Positions 1 through 5,510 of a DNA stretch of 5,510 nt are shown here, one piece after another. The notes beneath the pieces are model-generated. The model was not told the DNA's origin and ran no database searches. It saw only the letters and a program-made list of their open reading frames with translations. The stretch is from Deltaproteobacteria bacterium. Lineage in GTDB: Bacteria > Desulfobacterota > Dissulfuribacteria > Dissulfuribacterales > UBA3076. Each line of letters begins with the position of its first letter. Position 1 is the stretch's first letter. The DNA is taken from positions 1 through 5,510 of the forward strand of contig JAUWHV010000018.1 of NCBI GenBank assembly GCA_030605675.1, in the 5' to 3' direction. The position numbers were made by a program, and so were the translations under genes.

Positions 1-13
1 TGAATAGTTACTA

Positions 14-42
14 TTGAAGCCAAAAATCATGAAATATATACA
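14..42 (+). promoter_or_regulatory. Candidate sigma70-type promoter of the radical SAM gene
   Basis: TTGAAG at 14-19 and TATACA at 37-42 are separated by exactly 17 bases, and each matches four of six positions of the -35 and -10 consensus. Transcription would begin near base 49, leaving a leader of about 25 bases before the ATG at 74. The region is AT-rich, so a chance match is quite possible. No stronger promoter was seen upstream of the gene. Confidence 0.35.
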
Positions 43-62
43 AACTGAAGCCATTTCAGTTT
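42..62. repeat. 8-bp inverted repeat at the promoter/leader boundary
   Basis: AAACTGAA (42-49) and TTCAGTTT (55-62) are perfect reverse complements around the five-base spacer GCCAT. The palindrome begins at the candidate -10 box and covers the predicted transcription start. It could be a regulator site or a small 5' hairpin. It is AT-rich and has no following T-run, so it does not look like a terminator. Confidence 0.45.
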
Positions 63-73
63 AGACTCGTTTC

Positions 74-1366
74 ATGAGACATCCAAGTGAAATGCCATCT
101 CTGGTCTACGCGGACTCTGAAGGCCGGATCTACGACTTACCTGAACTTAAGATGGCGGGAAGAAGCGGCCGTGTCTTGCATCCGGTAGACCTTAGGGATC
201 TTATTCCCCTGCCTGAGGGAAGTGAGCTTTTTGTGATGCCTGACCGCCTGCCTGTGGGCTGGGATCAGGATCGGGACGATATGGTGGTGTTGGATGAGGA
301 CCCTGCCAATGCTAAGGGAAAAGTTCGGGCAGTTGCTGCCTTTATGGCCCCTGCCTATACCCAGACCGCTATTGCCGCCTTTTACAGATCAAGTTTCGAT
401 ATTCCTCCTTTGCCTCTCTTTACTTACACCGCGGTTGGCTGGTGGAAAGGGCATTTTTGGGCAGCAGGCTTCAGGAGTGATCCTGATACACGTCAGGATT
501 TTTGCAATTTTCGTCCTGAAGAGGTCCGCAAAAAGACCATTGCCATGCTGAAAAAGAATAAGGAAAACAGGTTAATACAACATCTGGGAAGATGCAGCCT
601 CACCTATGGGTGTCCGGCTGCAAAAAATTTCTTCCTGGGAAGGTGGGAGGCCCCTCTTCCCACTTCACCTACCTGTAACGCAGCCTGTCTGGGATGTATA
701 TCATTGCAATCAGAGGGCGTGCCTCCTGCCTGCCAGGACAGGATTACCTTTGTACCCACAGCAGAGGAAGTTGCAGGGGTTGCGGTGCCCCATTTAAACA
801 AAGCACAGAGACCTGTGGTGAGCTTTGGACAGGGATGCGAGGGGGAACCTCTGCTTCAGGCAAAGTTGCTGGAGCAGTCGGTGATCAAGATACGAGAAGA
901 GACCGATAAGGGGACTATTAATCTCAACACCAATGCCGGCCTTCCGGGAAAAGTGCAAAAACTGATTTCTGCTGGGCTTGACAGCATAAGGATCAGCATG
1001 AACAGTACACGAAAAGAATATTATCATGCCTACTTCCGGCCCAAAGGCTATGATCAAAATGATGTGCTGGCTTCATGGAGGATTATGAAAGAGGCCGGAC
1101 GCTTTGTCTCCATCAATCTGTTTGTCCTGCCGGGTCTTACGGATGAGATGGCAGAGATAGACCGGATCTCGGACCTGATAGAGGAATTGGGCCTTGATCT
1201 TATCCAGCTCAGAAATCACAGTATTGATCCTGACTGGTATTTGGATGGCATCGGCTATGAATATACAGGGCATCGGACAGGGATATTAGGCATGGTAACA
1301 ATACTTAAAAAGCGGTTTCCCAAGCTCCGGTTCGGCTATTTCAATCCGTATTTGAGGTCGGATTAA
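74..1366 (+). CDS. Radical SAM protein of unknown function (430 aa)
   Basis: This is a probable radical S-adenosylmethionine enzyme; its substrate is not known. The CX3CX2C iron-sulfur motif lies at residues 201-208 (C201, C205, C208), which is unusually far from the N-terminus. A barrel-like region of about 220 residues follows it. That region has GQGCEGEPL (252-260) in the place of the common GGEP motif, then NTNAGLP (286-291 on) and SIRISMNS (304-311), as in many radical SAM barrels. The first 200 residues form an extra domain containing LPEGSELFVMPDRLPVG (46-62). Additional cysteines are C144, C174, C180, C220 and C255; whether they bind a second cluster is unknown. No signal peptide or membrane segment is apparent. 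ATG 74 is the first start after an in-frame TAG at 62-64 but has no clear ribosome binding site. Met7 (base 92) is a possible alternative start. The gene runs in the same direction as ileS, 152 bases upstream of it. Confidence 0.88.
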   Translation: MRHPSEMPSLVYADSEGRIYDLPELKMAGRSGRVLHPVDLRDLIPLPEGSELFVMPDRLPVGWDQDRDDMVVLDEDPANAKGKVRAVAAFMAPAYTQTAIAAFYRSSFDIPPLPLFTYTAVGWWKGHFWAAGFRSDPDTRQDFCNFRPEEVRKKTIAMLKKNKENRLIQHLGRCSLTYGCPAAKNFFLGRWEAPLPTSPTCNAACLGCISLQSEGVPPACQDRITFVPTAEEVAGVAVPHLNKAQRPVVSFGQGCEGEPLLQAKLLEQSVIKIREETDKGTINLNTNAGLPGKVQKLISAGLDSIRISMNSTRKEYYHAYFRPKGYDQNDVLASWRIMKEAGRFVSINLFVLPGLTDEMAEIDRISDLIEELGLDLIQLRNHSIDPDWYLDGIGYEYTGHRTGILGMVTILKKRFPKLRFGYFNPYLRSD

Positions 1367-1395
1367 GGCTGGTGTAAGATGGCCCGCGAATCAGC

Positions 1396-1502
1396 TAAGC
1401 GTTTACAGGGCACCGCATATGCTTTGTTGTCGGGCACTTGAAGTACAGGAAGTACGTCTGCGTACCCTCCGCCTCGCATCTGCAGCACCCTGTAAACGCT
1501 TA
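1396..1502. repeat. Long imperfect inverted repeat filling the radical SAM-ileS gap
   Basis: TAAGCGTTTACAGGG (1396-1410) is the perfect reverse complement of CCCTGTAAACGCTTA (1488-1502). Allowing mismatches, the arms extend to 1396-1422 and 1476-1502, with 23 of 27 positions paired. A smaller nested hairpin, GTACG/CGTAC with loop TCTG, lies at 1452-1465, and AAGTAC is repeated at 1441 and 1450. The whole 107-base unit could fold as one long hairpin in RNA. It contains no ORF and no clear promoter. It could be a dispersed hairpin repeat (MITE- or REP-like) or a 5' leader structure of ileS; the window alone cannot decide. The rest of the 152-base gap shows only the ileS ribosome binding site. 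Confidence 0.75.
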
Positions 1503-1505
1503 CAG

Positions 1506-1512
1506 TGAGGAC
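1506..1512 (+). promoter_or_regulatory. Ribosome binding site of ileS
   Basis: GTGAGGA contains a good Shine-Dalgarno core, GAGG at 1507-1510, eight bases before the ATG at 1519. It starts four bases after the long inverted repeat ends, so folding of that repeat could affect its accessibility. It supports the chosen ileS start. Confidence 0.7.
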
Positions 1513-1518
1513 TAAATA

Positions 1519-4350
1519 ATGAACTACAAAAAGACACTAAGCCTTCCCAAAACACGTTTTCCAATGAAGGCAAATCTCGCTCAGCGGGAGCCTGAAATGC
1601 TCAAGCGCTGGAAGGCCATGGACCTTTATGGGCGCCTGAGAGAACAAGGACAGGGACGGCCCCCTTTCATACTTCATGACGGCCCTCCCTATGCAAATGG
1701 CCACATACACCTGGGGCATGCGATCAATAAGGTCCTGAAGGACATAATTGTAAAATCTCACCATATGATGGGGTTTGATACGCCGTATGTGCCGGGGTGG
1801 GACTGCCACGGACTGCCCATTGAGCACAATGTTGAGAAAGACTTGGGATCCAAGAAGTCCAAGATGAGCAAGATGGCCGTGCGTAAAGCGTGCCGGCGCT
1901 ATGCGGAAAAATTCGTACGCATACAGAAAGAAGAATTCTCAAGGCTGGGAGTATTGGGAGACTGGGATAACCCTTATCTCACAATGACCTACGACTACGA
2001 AGCCTCCATCTGTAGAGAGTTCTGCCGTATATTTATGGATGGCCATGTCATTAAGAGTAAAAAACCAGTCTATTGGTGTTCTACTTGTGTGACTGCACTG
2101 GCAGAGGCTGAGGTAGAGTACGCACCACACAAGTCTCCTTCCATTACAGTAAGATTTGCAGCCGGAGATGGACTCAAACAGTGGCTTGAAGACCGTTTTG
2201 GAATGTTGGCTGGTCCTGCCTTTGCGCTTATCTGGACCACTACTCCCTGGACTCTGCCTGCCAACCTGGCAGTGGCGCTGCACCCTGACTTTGACTACGT
2301 GGCTGTTGAGGTCCAGGTTGGTGGTGGGGCAAAAGAAGTCTGGATACTGGCAGAGGGGAGGTTGCTTTCTACCTTGATTGACGCTGGTCTTGAACAGAAA
2401 GATGCCAAAGTCCTTGGTACATTCAGGGGCGGAGATATTGAAGGAATGCATGTAAAACACCCATTCCTTGAAAGGGATAGTCTCCTCATTATCGCTCCTT
2501 ATGTTACGCTTGATACAGGCACAGGCTGTGTTCACATTGCTCCGGGCCATGGAGCGGATGACTATGAAAGCGGCATCAGATACGGCCTTGATATCTATTC
2601 CCCTGTAGACGACTACGGCAGATTTACATCAGAAGTAAAAGGATTCGAAGGGGAAAACATCTTTAATGCAAATGAAAAGATTGTTGAAATGTTGCGAGAT
2701 AAGGGCAGTATTGTGGCTCATGAGACCATTGAGCATAGCTATCCCCACTGCTGGCGTTGCAAAAAGCCGGTAATTTTTCGAGCGACCGCGCAGTGGTTCA
2801 TCTCCATGGAGGCAGGGGCGTTGCGTGAAGAGGCCCTTCGCGCCATTGAGACCGTCAGATGGATCCCGGACTGGGGAAAAGAGCGTATTTACGGAATGGT
2901 AGAGACAAGGCCTGATTGGTGTATTTCCAGGCAGAGGTCCTGGGGTATTCCCATTACGGTCCTTATCTGTGAGGATTGCGAAGAACCTGTAATGGACCAG
3001 GCAATAGCGGATCACGTGGCAGAAATCTTTGAAAAAGAAGGCTCTGATGCATGGTTTGCAAAAGAGGCAGAGGAATTCCTTCCTCCCGGAACTGCTTGTC
3101 CAAAGTGCGGTGGCACAAGAGTTCGCAAAGAGATCGATATACTGGATGTCTGGTTTGATTCAGGGGTGAGCTATGCAGCGGTCCTGGAGACCCGGAAAGG
3201 GCTTTCCTCTCCGGCTGCCCTTTATCTGGAAGGAAGTGATCAGCACAGGGGATGGTTCCAGAGCTCACTTCTTACCAGCGTGGCGACCAGACACCAGGCA
3301 CCTTACAAGGCAGTACTTACCCATGGTTTTGTTGTGGACGGGAAGGGGAAAAAGATGTCCAAGTCAGTGGGCAATGTCATCCCACCGGCTGATGTCATCA
3401 AGGAATGCGGAGCAGAGGTGCTGAGGCTCTGGGTTTCAGCAGAGGACTACCAGGATGATATAAAGATCTCAAACGAGATACTTCAGCGCCTGACTGAGGC
3501 GTACAGGAAGATCCGCAATACTATCCGTTACCTTCTCAGCAACCTGTCTGACTTTGACCCGGATAAGCACTCTTTGGATTTTGACCGGTTGGAGGCCCTT
3601 GATCGCTGGGCCTTGGTGAGACTTGGAGAAACAACTACAAGCGTCAAACATGCCTATAAGGAGTTTAAATTCCACGGTGTGTTCCGCCAAATACAACAGT
3701 TTTGTATAGTTGACCTGAGCGCACTCTATCTGGATATCTTAAAAGACAGACTCTACTGTGAGCACCCGGAGGGCCGTATCCGCCGTTCCGCCCAGACAGC
3801 CATTTACCGTATTGTCCATGATATATTGCTTCTTATGGCCCCGATACTTTCATTTACTGCTGAGGAGGCCTGGAGCCACCTGCCAAGCGCTGGGACTGAG
3901 AGTGTTTTTCTGGCTGAGTTGCCCGATCCCCCGCCAATTTCCATTGATAAATCGTTCAAAGCTGAATGGGAACTACTATGGAAAATCCGCGGAGAAGTTA
4001 CAAAGGCACTGGAGCTTGCCAGAAAGGAAAAGCGGATAGGCCTTGCCCTGGATGCCAAGGTCCTGATAATGCCTCCGGAAGATATGGCGGACTTCCTGAA
4101 AGAACACAGGGAACTACTAAGGACTATTACCATTGTTTCCCAGCTTGACCTGAGTGGAGAACTCGACTCAGGGGACAGTACTGTATGGCAGAGCCATGAG
4201 ATAGAAGGGCTTGCTATCAAGGTTATCCCGGCAGCGGGTGAAAAGTGCGCCAGGTGTTGGACCTGGAGTGAAGATGTGGGCAAAGACCCTTTATGGCCTG
4301 ATGTATGTGGCCGATGCGCGGGAGTATTGGGGAATTTGGTGATTGAGTGA
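1519..4350 (+). CDS. ileS: Isoleucine--tRNA ligase (isoleucyl-tRNA synthetase), 943 aa
   Basis: This cytoplasmic class I synthetase charges tRNA-Ile with isoleucine using ATP and hydrolyses misattached valine. The HIGH-type motif is HLGH (64-67), inside PPYANGHIHLGH, and KMSKS is at 612-616. The CP1 editing domain shows WTTTPWTLPAN (239-249) and GTGCVHIAPGHGADDY (334-349), with the editing-site aspartate region intact. The anticodon-binding region follows from about residue 650. The C-terminal zinc peptide CARCW...CGRC has C910, C913, C930 and C933. Further Cys pairs at 187/190, 411/414, 484/487 and 527/530 resemble the two zinc sites known in Thermus IleRS. Length matches the bacterial form with the C-terminal zinc peptide (E. 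coli about 938 aa). No frameshift or missing motif was found. The ATG has a good ribosome binding site, and the N-terminus aligns with the family. Confidence 0.98.
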   Translation: MNYKKTLSLPKTRFPMKANLAQREPEMLKRWKAMDLYGRLREQGQGRPPFILHDGPPYANGHIHLGHAINKVLKDIIVKSHHMMGFDTPYVPGWDCHGLPIEHNVEKDLGSKKSKMSKMAVRKACRRYAEKFVRIQKEEFSRLGVLGDWDNPYLTMTYDYEASICREFCRIFMDGHVIKSKKPVYWCSTCVTALAEAEVEYAPHKSPSITVRFAAGDGLKQWLEDRFGMLAGPAFALIWTTTPWTLPANLAVALHPDFDYVAVEVQVGGGAKEVWILAEGRLLSTLIDAGLEQKDAKVLGTFRGGDIEGMHVKHPFLERDSLLIIAPYVTLDTGTGCVHIAPGHGADDYESGIRYGLDIYSPVDDYGRFTSEVKGFEGENIFNANEKIVEMLRDKGSIVAHETIEHSYPHCWRCKKPVIFRATAQWFISMEAGALREEALRAIETVRWIPDWGKERIYGMVETRPDWCISRQRSWGIPITVLICEDCEEPVMDQAIADHVAEIFEKEGSDAWFAKEAEEFLPPGTACPKCGGTRVRKEIDILDVWFDSGVSYAAVLETRKGLSSPAALYLEGSDQHRGWFQSSLLTSVATRHQAPYKAVLTHGFVVDGKGKKMSKSVGNVIPPADVIKECGAEVLRLWVSAEDYQDDIKISNEILQRLTEAYRKIRNTIRYLLSNLSDFDPDKHSLDFDRLEALDRWALVRLGETTTSVKHAYKEFKFHGVFRQIQQFCIVDLSALYLDILKDRLYCEHPEGRIRRSAQTAIYRIVHDILLLMAPILSFTAEEAWSHLPSAGTESVFLAELPDPPPISIDKSFKAEWELLWKIRGEVTKALELARKEKRIGLALDAKVLIMPPEDMADFLKEHRELLRTITIVSQLDLSGELDSGDSTVWQSHEIEGLAIKVIPAAGEKCARCWTWSEDVGKDPLWPDVCGRCAGVLGNLVIE

Positions 4351-4409
4351 TTGAATAGTCTGTGTCTGTCTGTGTGGGTCTGTGGCAAAAAAGGTGATTT
4401 GGTGATTGA
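4334..4409. repeat. Simple-sequence tract across the ileS stop: GTGATT and GTCTGT repeats
   Basis: GTGATTGA occurs in tandem at 4339-4346 and 4347-4354, spanning the ileS stop codon, and again at 4402-4409. The 13-base string ATTTGGTGATTGA is found exactly at 4334-4346 and 4397-4409, 63 bases apart. Between the copies lies a degenerate GTCTGT tract (4359-4385). The tract supplies the last residues of IleS (NLVIE) and the first bases of the following reading frame. It looks like repeat-derived intergenic DNA that has become partly coding. Confidence 0.7.
4391..4397 (+). promoter_or_regulatory. Ribosome binding site supporting the GTG start at 4402
   Basis: AAGGTGA precedes GTG 4402; its AAGG core (4391-4394) lies seven bases from the start codon. 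A competing GGTGA at 4338-4342 lies eight bases before TTG 4351, so initiation at TTG 4351 is possible. The protein encoded between the two starts is derived from simple repeats and has no family resemblance, which favours GTG 4402. Confidence 0.5.
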
Positions 4410-4998
4410 TTGGTCTTTCAGCGATTGGTGCCGTGACCGGTTCAGGCCCTATCTGCTTTTAGTGGCCCGTTTTTTGGGAAGGCTCGGTCTTTCTCCCAAC
4501 ATGGTCAGCATCATCGGGCTTATTGGCTATGGCGCAAGCGGCCTGGTACTTGGCATGGGGTATCCGGCGGTTGCCGGTTGGATGCTTGCCGTATTCGGAC
4601 CCCTGGATGCTGTTGATGGACTGCTCGCCAGGGAGCAGGGACGGGTCAGTCCATTTGGCGCCTTTTTTGACTCGACAGTGGACAGGTATGCTGAATTTTT
4701 TCTCTTTTTGGGACTGATGGCCTATCTGATGCTGCACAGGCAGGGCGGGTTGGTCGAAGCGGCCCTTGTGCTTTCCGCAATGACAGGGTCTCTCCTTGTC
4801 AGCTACACGAGGGCAAGGGCTGAGGCCCTGGGCTTTAGCTGTAAGGTTGGAGTGCTTACCAGGTTTGAACGTATATTCATCCTTGCTGTGGGCCTTATTT
4901 TCGGATGGATTTATCCGGTTCTGGTAATTATCGCAGTTTTTACGCACATAACCGCCCTCCAGCGTATTTTTCATGTATATAAACAATCAAGTGATTAG
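4402..4998 (+). CDS. CDP-alcohol phosphatidyltransferase family membrane protein
   Basis: The enzyme is predicted to transfer a phosphatidyl group from a CDP-diacylglycerol-type donor to an alcohol at the membrane. The acceptor (glycerol phosphate, inositol phosphate or another) cannot be read from the sequence. All eight signature residues D-xx-DG-xx-AR-x8-G-xxx-D-xxx-D are present. Counting from GTG 4402 they are D69, D72, G73, A76, R77, G86, D90 and D94. The four aspartates bind the catalytic metals in this family. GLSPNMVSIIGL precedes the motif as is typical, and about six hydrophobic segments span the 198 residues. The stretch FGAFFDSTVDRYAE recalls archaetidylinositol-phosphate-synthase-like members more than classical PgsA, but this is only an impression. 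The frame is open back to TTG 4351, directly after the ileS stop, giving 215 aa if used. The 51-base gap to ileS implies co-transcription. Confidence 0.9.
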   Translation: MIDWSFSDWCRDRFRPYLLLVARFLGRLGLSPNMVSIIGLIGYGASGLVLGMGYPAVAGWMLAVFGPLDAVDGLLAREQGRVSPFGAFFDSTVDRYAEFFLFLGLMAYLMLHRQGGLVEAALVLSAMTGSLLVSYTRARAEALGFSCKVGVLTRFERIFILAVGLIFGWIYPVLVIIAVFTHITALQRIFHVYKQSSD

Positions 4999-5032
4999 TG
5001 TCTGAACGAAAAGGCCGTTCAGACACAATTTT
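4998..5032 (+). terminator. Rho-independent terminator candidate after the phosphatidyltransferase gene
   Basis: GTGTCTGAACG (4998-5008) and CGTTCAGACAC (5016-5026) form a perfect 11-bp stem around the loop AAAAGGC, followed by AATTTT. The stem begins at the last base of the TAG stop codon. The T-run is short, so termination may be partial, but stem quality and position fit the end of the ileS transcription unit. Confidence 0.7.
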
Positions 5033-5061
5033 GAATTCTAAATTTTGAATTTTGAATTAAG
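5027..5061. repeat. Heptamer repeat block 1 (AATTTTG type)
   Basis: Five consecutive 7-base units lie in register: AATTTTG, AATTCTA, AATTTTG, AATTTTG, AATTAAG. The block starts directly after the terminator stem and includes its T-run. There is no coding potential. Confidence 0.65.
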
Positions 5062-5087
5062 GTATATGTCTTTTAAATCTTCTTCCA

Positions 5088-5121
5088 CAATTCAGCATTC
5101 AACATTTAACATTCAGCATTG
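5088..5121. repeat. Heptamer repeat block 2 (CATTCA type)
   Basis: Units of seven bases, CAATTCA, GCATTCA, ACATTTA, ACATTCA and GCATTG, follow each other in register. The unit differs from those of the flanking blocks, but the period is the same. No ORF is present. Confidence 0.6.
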
Positions 5122-5123
5122 TC

Positions 5124-5129
5124 TATAAA
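5124..5129 (+). promoter_or_regulatory. Weak candidate -10 box for rsmI
   Basis: TATAAA matches five of six positions of the -10 consensus, 76 bases before the rsmI ATG and downstream of the terminator. No convincing -35 box lies 16-18 bases upstream. It is listed because a gene after a terminator should have its own promoter, but the surrounding AT-rich repeats make chance matches likely. Confidence 0.22.
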
Positions 5130-5143
5130 GGGATGCGTTACCT

Positions 5144-5171
5144 AATTTCGAATTTCGAATTTCCAGTTTCG
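5144..5171. repeat. Heptamer repeat block 3 (AATTTCG type)
   Basis: Four 7-base units lie in register: AATTTCG, AATTTCG, AATTTCC, AGTTTCG. The block sits 33 bases before the rsmI start and shares the seven-base period, though not the exact unit, of the two blocks upstream. Confidence 0.6.
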
Positions 5172-5204
5172 ACTTCGGGAAAAATGTAAACTGGTGAATG
5201 AAGA

Positions 5205-5510
5205 ATGCCGATTAAATCACCAAATAAAGGGGTCCTCTATGTAGTAGGCACTCCCATTGGAAATCTTAAGGACATTAGTATAAGGGCAAAAGAGGTCCTT
5301 GGTGAGGTTTCTCTTGTTGCGGCAGAAGATACAAGGAGTACCAGAAAGCTACTAACTCATCTGGGCACCAAGGCCGACCTATTGAGCTGCCACAAGCACA
5401 ATGAAAGGACCAGCGCCAAAAAGGTCATTACCTTGCTTGCAGAAGGGAAGGATGTGGCTCTGGTATCAGATGCCGGCACCCCTGCACTCTCAGACCCGGG
5501 TGCAAGCCTG
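5205..5510 (+). CDS. rsmI: 16S rRNA (cytidine(1402)-2'-O)-methyltransferase, N-terminal part, cut by window end
   Basis: RsmI methylates the ribose 2'-OH of C1402 in the 16S rRNA decoding centre, using S-adenosylmethionine. The 102 visible residues carry family hallmarks of this tetrapyrrole-methylase-fold enzyme: LYVVGTPIGNLKDIS (11-25), AAEDTRSTRKLL (39-50), CHKHNE (62-67) and VSDAGTPALSDPG (87-99). The family is usually about 275-290 aa, so roughly the last two thirds lie beyond base 5510. ATG 5205 is the only start available, because an in-frame TGA sits at 5199-5201. GGTGA at 5193-5197, seven bases upstream, is a reasonable ribosome binding site. The gene follows a terminator and a 206-base gap, so it is probably expressed separately from ileS. 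Confidence 0.96.
   Translation, partial: MPIKSPNKGVLYVVGTPIGNLKDISIRAKEVLGEVSLVAAEDTRSTRKLLTHLGTKADLLSCHKHNERTSAKKVITLLAEGKDVALVSDAGTPALSDPGASL

Noticed and set aside
1405..1416. AGGG..ACCGC string before ileS, faintly like a T-box leader motif
   Set aside because: The UGGN bulge of the T-box is absent, no specifier stem or terminator/antiterminator pair was found, and the string is part of the long inverted repeat.
1491..1504. TGTAAACGCTTACA resembles a LacI-family/cre operator, with a second near match at 1395-1408
   Set aside because: Both sites are simply the two arms of the long inverted repeat. No regulator gene is nearby, and CcpA-type control is not expected in the inferred lineage. 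It stays possible but unsupported.
1939..2550. 203-codon open frame on the minus strand inside ileS
   Set aside because: It lies wholly opposite a well-conserved ileS segment and its translation shows no recognisable domain. It is best explained as a shadow of ileS codon use.
3804..4388. 194-codon minus-strand open frame opposite the ileS 3' end
   Set aside because: Serine- and arginine-rich composition without motifs, and it crosses the simple repeats. It is an antisense shadow.
4459..4986. 175-codon minus-strand open frame opposite the phosphatidyltransferase gene
   Set aside because: The plus strand has the complete CDP-alcohol phosphatidyltransferase motif, and the antisense product has no family resemblance.
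5027..5171. CRISPR array
   Set aside because: The repeats are 7-base units in short runs, without 20-40 base repeats separated by unique spacers.

Overview
The window carries four forward-strand protein genes of ordinary bacterial type, about 50% GC by eye. They are, in order, an uncharacterised radical SAM protein (74-1366), isoleucyl-tRNA synthetase ileS (1519-4350), a CDP-alcohol phosphatidyltransferase family membrane enzyme (about 4402-4998), and the first 102 codons of rsmI, the 16S rRNA C1402 2'-O-methyltransferase (5205 to the window edge). The radical SAM type, the general protein style and the repeat-rich short intergenic regions suggest an anaerobic member of the Desulfobacterota (former Deltaproteobacteria). 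This is an inference from pattern recognition; no marker in the window proves it.

Layout. Bases 1-73 are AT-rich and hold a plausible sigma70-type promoter with an 8-bp palindrome at its downstream edge. The radical SAM gene follows. The 152-base gap before ileS is almost filled by a long imperfect inverted repeat (1396-1502) with 15-bp perfect outer arms, ending just before the ileS ribosome binding site. ileS is intact and carries all expected motifs, including several Cys pairs. Its stop is followed by about 50 bases of GTGATT- and GTCTGT-type simple repeats, then by the phosphatidyltransferase gene, so these two are probably co-transcribed. An 11-bp hairpin starting inside the stop codon of the phosphatidyltransferase gene looks like the terminator of that unit. 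The next gap (4999-5204) holds three separate blocks of 7-base-period AT-rich repeats and then rsmI, which probably has its own promoter.

How the genes work together. ileS and rsmI serve translation (tRNA charging and decoding-site rRNA methylation). The phosphatidyltransferase probably makes a phospholipid head-group linkage in the membrane. The radical SAM protein has no assigned substrate. No defence, mobile or biosynthetic cluster is evident. The least explained parts of the window are the non-coding ones (the long inverted repeat before ileS and the heptamer blocks before rsmI) and the function of the radical SAM family.
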